Of a stretch of 64,000 nucleotides of DNA, positions 45,227 to 53,590 are shown piece after piece. A program made the position numbers and the translations under genes. Location: the NCBI RefSeq assembly GCF_023195925.1, contig NZ_JALPRE010000001.1, positions 62,001 through 126,000 on the forward strand, written 5' to 3'. The notes beneath the pieces are model-generated. The model ran no database searches. It had not been told where the DNA came from and saw only the letters and a program-made list of their open reading frames with translations. The stretch's first letter is position 1; every line of letters begins with the position of its first letter. This DNA comes from Aquimarina acroporae. Its GTDB lineage: Bacteria; Bacteroidota; Bacteroidia; Flavobacteriales; Flavobacteriaceae.

Positions 45227-46552
45227 ATGGAAATTTTTTCATCATACAATGTAATCATTGGAATATCCCTTACTATAATTTTGTCTTTTATTTTTAATGG
45301 TATTGCCAAAAGAACAAATGTTCCTGCAGTATTAATGCTTATTATACTCGGAATTATTTTGCAGTATATTCTAAAGGCTTTTGGTGGAGATTCTATAGAT
45401 TTCTTCCCTATGTTAGAAGTTTTGGGGATCGTAGGTTTAATTATGATTGTTTTAGAAGCGGCTCTTGAACTTGAACTCAAACGAGATAAGTTAATGCCAA
45501 TACTCAAATCTTTGGCTATAGCATTAATAGGTTTAGTTGCCTCTACATTTATTGCGGCGGTAATTCTAAAAGCATTGGTAAAAGACATGAGTATGCAGTC
45601 TGCATGGTTGTATGCTACACCTTTATCCATATTATCTAGTGCTATTATCATTCCTAGTGTTTCAGGGCTATCTGAAGCTAAGAAGGAATTTCATATTTAC
45701 GAAAGTACATTTTCAGATATATTGGGTATTATGCTCTTTTATTTTCTTACAGGAAGACTAAACCCAGCCGAGGATTCTGGAGTAGGAGGCTTTTTTTTAA
45801 ATCTTATACTTACCATTGTAATTTCTTTGATCGCCAGTTATGCGATTATTCTTATTTTTCAAAAGATTAAAAGTCAAGTCAAATTATTCCTTCTTATTGC
45901 TGTTCTACTCTTGCTATATGCATTAGGTAAAAAGATGCATTTATCATCACTAATTATTATTTTAATTTTTGGTTTGGTGATCGCCAATATGAAATTGTTT
46001 TTTCAAGGACAATTACGACAGTATCTCGATGTAGAAAAAGCGAAACATATCTACCATGAATTGCATGTAATAACTGCTGAAACTGCTTTTGTAGTAAGAA
46101 CATTATTCTTTGTGATTTTTGGTATTACCATCGTGTTATCCTCACTTCTAAGTTTGAAGGTGACGTTAATTAGTTTGTTGATTTTGGTTTCTATATATGC
46201 TATTAGATTTGGGTTATTGCGTCTGTTTTTAGGAAAAGATATTTTCCCTCAATTATTTATTGCACCACGTGGTTTAATAACAGTGCTTCTGTTTTATGCT
46301 ATCCCTGCAGAAGCCATGGTAGAAGGTTTTGAGCCGGGTGTGTTATTATTTGTAATTATAGGTACGAGTTTAATTATGACATGGGGTATGATTCGAGATA
46401 AAAAGATGAATCCTAAGCCTATAGAAACTGTTAATGAAAATGAATTAGAAGAAGTAGAAGAAACAGAGTATTTTATTAATAACACAACTGATTTGAGTGA
46501 TATAAATCCTCAAGATTCTGATACTGCTTCAGATCAAAATATGAATGAGTAA
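45227..46552 (+). CDS. Cation:proton antiporter (CPA family)
   Basis: 441 residues with about 12 membrane helices in the Na+/H+ antiporter pattern (GIVGLIMIVLEAALELELKRD; SSAIIIPSVSGLSEAKKEFH; ESTFSDILGIMLFYFL with the Asp of the transport site), and an acidic C-terminal tail (NELEEVEETEYFINN). Probably exports Na+ or K+ in exchange for protons. A hairpin ATCGG...CCGAT lies about 80 bases upstream. Its stop codon overlaps the ATG of the WYL regulator by one base. Confidence 0.85.
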   Translation: MEIFSSYNVIIGISLTIILSFIFNGIAKRTNVPAVLMLIILGIILQYILKAFGGDSIDFFPMLEVLGIVGLIMIVLEAALELELKRDKLMPILKSLAIALIGLVASTFIAAVILKALVKDMSMQSAWLYATPLSILSSAIIIPSVSGLSEAKKEFHIYESTFSDILGIMLFYFLTGRLNPAEDSGVGGFFLNLILTIVISLIASYAIILIFQKIKSQVKLFLLIAVLLLLYALGKKMHLSSLIIILIFGLVIANMKLFFQGQLRQYLDVEKAKHIYHELHVITAETAFVVRTLFFVIFGITIVLSSLLSLKVTLISLLILVSIYAIRFGLLRLFLGKDIFPQLFIAPRGLITVLLFYAIPAEAMVEGFEPGVLLFVIIGTSLIMTWGMIRDKKMNPKPIETVNENELEEVEETEYFINNTTDLSDINPQDSDTASDQNMNE

Positions 46553-47256
46553 TGAAAAGGTTACATCGACTTACCGCGATACTTGTAAAACTCCAGTCTA
46601 AAAAAATAGTTTTAGCTTCAGAATTGTCTGATAAATTCGAAGTGAGTTTGCGTACAATATATAGGGATATGCAGGCGCTTATGGATGCTGGCGTACCTAT
46701 CGGTGCAGAGGCAGGGACAGGTTACTTTTTGGTAGACGGATATTCGTTACCACCAGTAACATTTACCGAAAAAGAAGCTAATGCTTTACTTACAGCTTTT
46801 AAAATTGTACAAACAAACAATGATCAATCATTAATTGATGAATATCAAGAAGCTATTGATAAAGTTATAGCCGTATTAAAAACCACTCAAAAAAAGAAAC
46901 TGGAAATATTAGATCAACGAGTATTTACCTATAACAGAAAAGCGGTTCACCCCAGTAATTCATTATCAGTTATTCAACAGGCTATTACAGATCTAAGAGT
47001 GCTAGAAATACAATATACTAATGTAAACAACGAACCTAGTAAACGCTTGGTAGAGCCTTTGGGTGTATATTTTACAAATAATACATGGATTATGATCGCC
47101 TATTGCCAACTGCGAAAAGATTATCGTGAATTTAGAACCGATCGTATCGTAAATCTTATAGAAACACAACATTCTTTTCCTTCTCAACGCTTTACTTTAG
47201 AGGACTATTATAATCGCCGATTAGCTTCTTACAGATCAAATATTACATCTTCATAA
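46552..47256 (+). CDS. YafY-like HTH/WYL-domain transcriptional regulator
   Basis: 234 residues: N-terminal winged HTH of the HTH_11 type (RLHRLTAILVKLQSKKIVLASELSDKFEVSLRTIYRDMQALMDAGVPIGAEAGTGYFLV) and a WYL domain (AITDLRVLEIQYTNVNNEPSKRLVEPLGVYFTNNTWIMIAYCQLRKDYREFRTDRI) for ligand or nucleic-acid sensing. It starts in the stop codon of the antiporter gene and so is translationally coupled to it. Control of the antiporter or of the downstream small genes is possible. Confidence 0.9.
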   Translation: MKRLHRLTAILVKLQSKKIVLASELSDKFEVSLRTIYRDMQALMDAGVPIGAEAGTGYFLVDGYSLPPVTFTEKEANALLTAFKIVQTNNDQSLIDEYQEAIDKVIAVLKTTQKKKLEILDQRVFTYNRKAVHPSNSLSVIQQAITDLRVLEIQYTNVNNEPSKRLVEPLGVYFTNNTWIMIAYCQLRKDYREFRTDRIVNLIETQHSFPSQRFTLEDYYNRRLASYRSNITSS

Positions 47257-47315
47257 AATACTACTGACATAGGGTTGTCATTCACTCAATTTACCTTTGA
47301 TTATTATTAATTTTC

Positions 47316-47708
47316 ATGAACAAGTTAATTCTCATCATCATGGTAAATCTATTGTTTAATTCTAATACAAAAGCTGAACAAAATTTTATGTCAATGAAAA
47401 GCGAACCAAAAGTAATCGAAGTTGTAATGTTTGAAGCTAATCCGGGATATTCTATTAGTGATATCGAGCAGGCTCTTACCTCTTTAAATGACGTAGTAAA
47501 ACTTTATTATGGTTTTATTGAAAGAACTACTGCTAGTAATGGAGAAGGGAAGTACATTGATATCGTGTATTGGACGGACATGGACTCTGCAAAAAGTGCG
47601 GCAGAAGACGTTATGAAAAACGATAAAGCTGCCAAAGCTTTTGAAGTTGTTAAACCTTCATCTGTACAAATGTATCACTTCGATACTTTTAACCGATTTG
47701 AAGAATAA
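47316..47708 (+). CDS. Exported dimeric alpha/beta-barrel-like protein
   Basis: 130 residues with a signal-like N-terminus (MNKLILIIMVNLLFNSNTKA) and a ferredoxin-like body (VIEVVMFEANPGYSISDIEQALTSL, DIVYWTDMDSAKSAAEDVM, MYHFDTFNRFEE), resembling ABM/EthD-type stress-related barrels. 59 bases after the WYL regulator gene, same strand. Function unknown. Confidence 0.65.
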   Translation: MNKLILIIMVNLLFNSNTKAEQNFMSMKSEPKVIEVVMFEANPGYSISDIEQALTSLNDVVKLYYGFIERTTASNGEGKYIDIVYWTDMDSAKSAAEDVMKNDKAAKAFEVVKPSSVQMYHFDTFNRFEE

Positions 47709-47782
47709 ATTTTAGTTTTCACATGTGTATTGATGCTATCATTTTTAGTAGATTTGATAGCATCACACCATTATTATTTTTT

Positions 47783-48583
47783 ATGATACCAGAACATATT
47801 CTTAATCGAAAGGGGCCAAGAAGTTTAAAAGACTTAGATCAGGAAGTATTAAATTACTTAAATAAAGGACAAATTGAAACTGCTAATTTAATGGAGTGGT
47901 TAGCGGTTGATCAGCTACTCCTTTTAAAAGAAATATTGAAGCATTTAGGAAAAACAGATTGGTATGATAGTTTTTATGAAGCAGTTTCTTCTCAAAAAAA
48001 ACCTTCTGCAAATTCTAATACAAAGGTTATTGGCACTACTTTTTTAGAACTTACCAATGATCAGGGGATCTTGGACTATCTAGCCACACATACTTCAGAT
48101 GTTCCAAGATGTTGGGCCACCTATTGGGCAGGGATACGTGAAACAGACATTCATAAACGTTTGGAGGTTATCAAACCATTCGCAGCAGATTCTCATTTCG
48201 GAGTTCGGGAAGTCGCTATTTTCGCTTCTAAAGAGGGAATTATTGATAATCTGGATGAAGCTATCGCTATACTCTCAGGTTGGACAATGGATCCAGATGA
48301 AAATGTAAGAAGATATGCTGCAGAAGCGACAAGACCTATTGGTGTTTGGACTAAGAAAATAGATACCCTAAAAGAACAACCAGAACTGGGAATTCCAATC
48401 CTGGAACCTCTAAAAGCAGATCCATCTAAATATTTAAGGGATTCTGTTGGAAATTGGTTAAATGACGCTAGCAAAAGTCAACCCAAATGGGTAGAGCAAA
48501 TATGCACATCATGGGAGGCAAAATCACAGACCAAAGAAACCAAATATGTTCTAAAAAAGGCACTTAGATCCATAAACAAGTAA
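47783..48583 (+). CDS. HEAT-repeat (DNA-alkylation-repeat-like) protein
   Basis: 266 residues; ATG at 47783 (MIPEHILNRKGPRSLKDLD) is preferred, the upstream frame adds a hydrophobic stretch unlike this family. The body is all-helical with HEAT-like repeats (CWATYWAGIRETDIHKRLEVI, HFGVREVAIFASKEGIIDNLD, DPDENVRRYAAEATRPIGVW, YLRDSVGNWLNDASKSQPKW), as in AlkD-type DNA glycosylase relatives. Catalytic residues for base excision cannot be asserted. Probably cotranscribed with the small exported gene. Confidence 0.72.
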   Translation: MIPEHILNRKGPRSLKDLDQEVLNYLNKGQIETANLMEWLAVDQLLLLKEILKHLGKTDWYDSFYEAVSSQKKPSANSNTKVIGTTFLELTNDQGILDYLATHTSDVPRCWATYWAGIRETDIHKRLEVIKPFAADSHFGVREVAIFASKEGIIDNLDEAIAILSGWTMDPDENVRRYAAEATRPIGVWTKKIDTLKEQPELGIPILEPLKADPSKYLRDSVGNWLNDASKSQPKWVEQICTSWEAKSQTKETKYVLKKALRSINK

Positions 48584-48786
48584 ATTTATGTACTTGTACA
48601 TTATTACTTAAACAGAAGATTTTACATCCTTAATATGAAAAGTATAATTTTCTTGTTATTTTTTTATTAATTAATCATTAATACCCTTTCTTTTTATGAG
48701 AATAGCATCATGTTTCTGTTAGGTTTTTCATAGCTTTAATCGATATATCGTAAAAGTTAATAAGTGTAAAAAACATAACGATCTTA

Positions 48787-50202
48787 ATGCATATTCTTCA
48801 CATAAGTTTTGAGTGTTATCCCATTGCCAAAGTTGGTGGATTGGCAGATGTAGTTGGTGCTTTGCCAAAATATCAACAGAAACTAGATCATAAGTCTAGT
48901 GTGATATTACCTTACTATGAAAACAAATTTCGCCAGAGTGCTGAATTTAAGGAAATAGGAAATGGTAATGTTCAAATAGGAGATACCACTTATCAATTTT
49001 CTATTTTACAATTAGACAAACCAGATGTAGGCTTTGATATCTATACGGTTTATATTGAGGGATTATTGGATAGAGAAGAGGTATACAACCATTTTGATGA
49101 TACAGAGCGCTTTTTGGCTTTTCAACTTTCGGTACTTAATTGGTTGAATGTACAAGAAGAAGTGCCAGATATTATTCATTGCCATGATCACCATACAGGT
49201 TTAATCCCCTTTTTGATATCGCATGCATCTCCATATACCAGGTTAAAAGATATTGTTACAATTTTCACCATTCATAATGCGCAATATCAAGGTCATATTT
49301 CTTATGACAAACTACATTATTTACCAGATTTCGATAAAAGCAAAATAGGTCTAATCGATTGGGATAATCAGATCAATCCACTTGCAACAGGAATAAAATG
49401 TGCGTGGCAAGTGACAACTGTATCACCAAACTATATGCAAGAGCTTCAAAAAAATGCAAATGGCTTAGAAAGCCTTCTGTCTCATGAACAAAAGAAATGT
49501 ATTGGAGTTCTAAATGGTATCGATGTAGAAACTTGGGATCCAGATTCAGATAGTATGCTGATCAAAAATTATACGGAAACAAGTTATATATCAGGCAAAA
49601 AGGAGAACAAAAAGTGGTTATGCGAAGAATTTGATCTTAACCCAGATTTACCATTATTTAGTTTTATAGGTAGATTGGTTGGAGAAAAAGGAGCAGATCT
49701 GCTACCAGAAATTATAGGTGAGACTTTAGATAGATATGAGGTGAATATACTCATTTTGGGATCTGGTGATCCTAGAGTAGAACATGAACTGGAAATACTT
49801 AAGGAAAAATATAAAGGAAAATACAATACATATATAGGTTATAACGAAGAGCTATCGCATAAGATATATGCAGGTTCAGACTTTCTTTTGATGCCTTCAC
49901 GAGTAGAGCCATGTGGTCTTAACCAAATGTATGCCCTACGATATGGAACTATTCCTATCGTAAGACGAACAGGAGGATTAAAAGATACCGTGATCGATAT
50001 TGGAGATAATGGTTTTGGTTTTTGTCATGATAACGCCATGGTTTGGGACGTGTGTTATTCTATAAAAAGAGCAACAGACCTATATGATGATCAAAAAAGG
50101 TTTAAGGGAATACAAAAACAAATTATGAAGATCGATCATTCATGGGCATCTTCGGCTAAACAATACATTAATATTTATTCAACCCTAATTACACAAAAAT
50201 GA
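48787..50202 (+). CDS. glgA: Glycogen synthase (ADP-glucose), GT5
   Basis: 471 residues, the usual length. N-terminal HILHISFECYPIAKVGGLADVVGALP contains the KVGGL ADP-glucose motif; IIHCHDHHTG and FTIHNAQYQG are family motifs; the C-terminal catalytic EPCGLNQMYALRYGTIPIVRRTGGL is intact. It elongates alpha-1,4-glucan from ADP-glucose in the cytosol. First gene of the glycogen cluster; its stop overlaps the glgC start (ATGA). A TAGCTTTA box near 48731 is a possible -7 element of its promoter. Confidence 0.93.
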   Translation: MHILHISFECYPIAKVGGLADVVGALPKYQQKLDHKSSVILPYYENKFRQSAEFKEIGNGNVQIGDTTYQFSILQLDKPDVGFDIYTVYIEGLLDREEVYNHFDDTERFLAFQLSVLNWLNVQEEVPDIIHCHDHHTGLIPFLISHASPYTRLKDIVTIFTIHNAQYQGHISYDKLHYLPDFDKSKIGLIDWDNQINPLATGIKCAWQVTTVSPNYMQELQKNANGLESLLSHEQKKCIGVLNGIDVETWDPDSDSMLIKNYTETSYISGKKENKKWLCEEFDLNPDLPLFSFIGRLVGEKGADLLPEIIGETLDRYEVNILILGSGDPRVEHELEILKEKYKGKYNTYIGYNEELSHKIYAGSDFLLMPSRVEPCGLNQMYALRYGTIPIVRRTGGLKDTVIDIGDNGFGFCHDNAMVWDVCYSIKRATDLYDDQKRFKGIQKQIMKIDHSWASSAKQYINIYSTLITQK

Positions 50203-51473
50203 TCAACAAAAAAGTACTCGCTATTATCCTTGGAGGAGGCCAAGGAACCCGATTATTTCCGCTTACAGAAAAACGTTCAAAACCCGCAGTATCTATTGCA
50301 GGAAAATATAGGTTAGTAGATATTCCTATATCAAACTGTATTCACTGTGATATTAAAAGAATGTTTGTACTTACTCAGTTCAACTCAGCCTCCTTGAATA
50401 GACATATTAAAAACACTTATGTCTTTAGTTCTTTTAGCAATGCTTTTGTTGATATTTTGGCTGCAGAGCAAACTCCAGATAATAAAACTTGGTATCAAGG
50501 TACCGCAGATGCGGTAAGACAATCTATGCATCATTTACTTAATCATGAATTTGAATACGCCTTGATCTTATCGGGAGATCAGCTGTATAAAATGGATTTT
50601 AATGCAATGCTTAAGGAACACATCGATAAAGGAGCAGAAATATCTATAGCTACACTTCCTGTAAAGGCTAAGGAAGCTACAGAATTTGGAATATTAAAGA
50701 CAGATGATGAAAGTTTTATCTCGTCATTTACAGAAAAACCAAGTCTCGAAAAATTAAAGGGTTGGGAGTCAGAAGTAAGTGAAGAGATGAAACAAGAAGA
50801 TCGACATTATCTTGCTTCAATGGGAATCTATATTTTTAATAAAGATTTATTAATTGATATACTTTCAAACCCCGATACCGTAGATTTTGGTAAAGAAATT
50901 ATTCCAAAATCGATTACAGAAAATAAAGTCCTTGCTTATCAGTATGAAGGATATTGGACCGATATAGGAAATGTAGGCGCTTTCTTTGAAGCCAACATCA
51001 ATTTAACCAATGATGTTCCTGAGTTTGATTTATTCGATAGCGCCAATGTTGTGTTAACCAGACCAAGAATATTGCCTCCATCCAAAATTTCGGGAACACT
51101 ATTAAAGAAATCGATGATAGCAGAAGGTTGTATTATTAATGCTAAGGAGATTGAAAGATCGGTTATAGGAATACGATCAAGAATAGGCAAAGAAACGGTT
51201 ATAAAAAACACCTATATGATTGGTAGTAACTCATATCAGGATATCGACACGCTCAATCATAATCATGAAAACAATATTCCATCTATTGGAGTCGGAGACG
51301 AATGTTACATATCAAATACGATAATCGACAAAGATGTTGCTATTGGTAATAATGTACATATTGAAGGAGGATCTCATCTAGAAGATACCGAAGAAGAGAA
51401 TTATGTTATTAAAGACGGAGTAGTAGTGATCAAAAGCAGATCTGTAATTCCTAACGGATTTGTGCTCAAATAA
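50199..51473 (+). CDS. glgC: Glucose-1-phosphate adenylyltransferase
   Basis: 424 residues. LGGGQGTRLFPLTEKRSKPAVSIAGKYRLVDIPISN is the nucleotide-binding signature; LSGDQLYKMDF and GILKTD..FISSFTEKP follow the sugar-binding pattern; the C-terminal left-handed beta-helix is present (NAKEIERSVIGIRSRIGKETVI). It makes ADP-glucose, the donor for GlgA. Overlaps glgA by 4 bases, so they are co-translated. Probably allosterically controlled like other bacterial enzymes. Confidence 0.94.
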   Translation: MINKKVLAIILGGGQGTRLFPLTEKRSKPAVSIAGKYRLVDIPISNCIHCDIKRMFVLTQFNSASLNRHIKNTYVFSSFSNAFVDILAAEQTPDNKTWYQGTADAVRQSMHHLLNHEFEYALILSGDQLYKMDFNAMLKEHIDKGAEISIATLPVKAKEATEFGILKTDDESFISSFTEKPSLEKLKGWESEVSEEMKQEDRHYLASMGIYIFNKDLLIDILSNPDTVDFGKEIIPKSITENKVLAYQYEGYWTDIGNVGAFFEANINLTNDVPEFDLFDSANVVLTRPRILPPSKISGTLLKKSMIAEGCIINAKEIERSVIGIRSRIGKETVIKNTYMIGSNSYQDIDTLNHNHENNIPSIGVGDECYISNTIIDKDVAIGNNVHIEGGSHLEDTEEENYVIKDGVVVIKSRSVIPNGFVLK

Positions 51474-51519
51474 CAACATAACTACTCTTTAAAATAACTA
51501 CTCTCTTAATTAAGTATTC

Positions 51520-53430
51520 GTGAATAACGTAATTGTACATAGCCTATTTTCAGATTTTGACATTAATCTATTTAAAGCCGGAAAGCATTATCGATTGTAT
51601 GATAAATTTGGCTCTCATATAACAACGGTTAATGGGGTAGAAGGCACCTATTTTGCCGTATGGGCGCCTTCTGCAAAGTCAGTTTCTGTAATAGGAGATT
51701 TTAATTTTTGGGTAGATGGAAAACATCAACTCAATGTGCGCTGGGATGAATCTGGAATATGGGAAGGGTTTATTCCCGGTGTAGGTAAAGGAAATCTATA
51801 TAAATATAAAATCCATTCTCATCATAATGGTATTCAGACCGAAAAAGCTGATCCATATGCACGTCGTTGTGAGCATCCTCCCAAAACGGCATCAGTAGTC
51901 TGGGATTCTGTGTATGAATGGAAGGATTCAGATTGGATGCAAAACAGGAAAAAATACAACGCCATAGATGCACCATTTTCCGTTTATGAAGTACATTTAG
52001 GTTCCTGGAAGAAAAGAATAGAAGAAAATCGATCGTTATCCTATACCGAACTGGCCGATGAACTGGTTGCGTATGTAAAAAAAATGCAATTTACGCATGT
52101 AGAGCTTATGCCTATAATGGAATACCCGTATGATCCTTCTTGGGGATATCAACTCACAGGATATTTCGCGCCCACGGCACGTTTTGGGTATCCAGAGGAA
52201 TTTAAGTTATTGGTAGATAAATTGCATCAAAACGATATTGGAATCATTCTCGATTGGGTACCTTCTCACTTTCCCGAAGATGCCCATGGCCTAGGTTTTT
52301 TTGATGGTACATGTTTATATGAGCATCCCGATAGAAGAAAGGGATATCATCCAGATTGGAAAAGCCTAATCTTTAACTATGGAAGAAATGAAGTAAAAAG
52401 TTTTCTCATTAGTAATGCGATTTTTTGGCTGGATCAGTTTCATGCAGATGGGCTTCGGGTAGACGCAGTGGCATCAATGTTATTTCTTGATTACTCTCGT
52501 AATGATGGTGAATGGGAACCCAATATTTATGGCGGAAGAGAAAACCTGGAAGCGATAACCTTTATGAAAGACTTGAATACAGAAGTTTATGCAAGTTTTC
52601 CTGATGTGCAAACGATCGCCGAAGAATCTACCTCTTTTCCGATGGTATCTAAACCAACCTTTGTTGGAGGATTAGGTTTTGGAATGAAATGGATGATGGG
52701 TTGGATGCATGATACATTGCAATATATCGCCAAAGAGCCTGTGTACAGGAAACATCATCAAAATGATTTAACCTTTAGCATGACTTATGCATTTACCGAG
52801 AATTTCTTGCTACCACTATCGCATGATGAAGTGGTTTATGGTAAAAATAGCATCATAGGTAGAATGCCTGGAGATGAATGGCAACAATTTGCAAACTTAA
52901 GGTTACTGTATAGTTATATGTTCACTCATCCTGGAACAAATCTGCTTTTTATGGGAGCAGAATTTGGACAGAGAGCAGAATGGAATTTTCAAGAAAGCTT
53001 GGATTGGCATTTGTTACAATATGACTACCACAAGGGTGTTCAACAATTGATTATTGATCTTAATAGTTTATATAAAACCTCTCCGGCTTTGTATGAACAA
53101 CAGTTTACGCATGAAGGTTTTGAATGGATTAGCTATGATGATCATGAAAACTCCATCATCGCTTACATCAGAAAAGGATATCATGAGGATGCTATATTAA
53201 TTGCAGTATGTAATTTCACCCCAGTTCCTCGTACCGATTATCGTATAGGTTTACCAAAGAAAGGAAAATTGAAAGAAGTGCTTAATAGTGATTCAAAAAA
53301 GTATGGCGGGAGTGGATTTTCTAATGAAACTGATATAAAAATAGAACAAAAAGAGTGGCATAACAAACCTTATTCAGCAGCAATTAGTATTCCACCGTTA
53401 AGTACTGTAGTTTTCAAAATAGACGCTTAA
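51520..53430 (+). CDS. glgB: 1,4-alpha-glucan branching enzyme, GH13
   Basis: 636 residues, GTG start at 51520. N-terminal CBM48-like module (GTYFAVWAPSAKSVSVIGDFNFW), then the GH13_9 barrel. Catalytic residues are visible: nucleophile Asp in DGLRVDAVASMLFLDYSR, acid/base Glu in TIAEESTSFP, transition-state Asp in LPLSHDEVVYGK. It introduces alpha-1,6 branches into glycogen. 46 bases after glgC, same operon. Confidence 0.95.
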   Translation: MNNVIVHSLFSDFDINLFKAGKHYRLYDKFGSHITTVNGVEGTYFAVWAPSAKSVSVIGDFNFWVDGKHQLNVRWDESGIWEGFIPGVGKGNLYKYKIHSHHNGIQTEKADPYARRCEHPPKTASVVWDSVYEWKDSDWMQNRKKYNAIDAPFSVYEVHLGSWKKRIEENRSLSYTELADELVAYVKKMQFTHVELMPIMEYPYDPSWGYQLTGYFAPTARFGYPEEFKLLVDKLHQNDIGIILDWVPSHFPEDAHGLGFFDGTCLYEHPDRRKGYHPDWKSLIFNYGRNEVKSFLISNAIFWLDQFHADGLRVDAVASMLFLDYSRNDGEWEPNIYGGRENLEAITFMKDLNTEVYASFPDVQTIAEESTSFPMVSKPTFVGGLGFGMKWMMGWMHDTLQYIAKEPVYRKHHQNDLTFSMTYAFTENFLLPLSHDEVVYGKNSIIGRMPGDEWQQFANLRLLYSYMFTHPGTNLLFMGAEFGQRAEWNFQESLDWHLLQYDYHKGVQQLIIDLNSLYKTSPALYEQQFTHEGFEWISYDDHENSIIAYIRKGYHEDAILIAVCNFTPVPRTDYRIGLPKKGKLKEVLNSDSKKYGGSGFSNETDIKIEQKEWHNKPYSAAISIPPLSTVVFKIDA

Positions 53431-53590
53431 TTTATATGACTAAAACAGCTTAAAATTAAACGATTGTTAATTCTTATGTTTTTCAAACGTTTTCGTAAAT
53501 TTTTCTTAATAAATAGTCATAGAAATGATTTTTAAATTGAATTAGATATCGTTCTTTTATAATCCCAAGTCCAACGAAAAAGAATATTTT

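Noticed and set aside
38750..48583. Defence island spanning KAP gene to HEAT-repeat gene
   Set aside because: Only the KAP gene looks defence-related; the genes in between are housekeeping or unknown.
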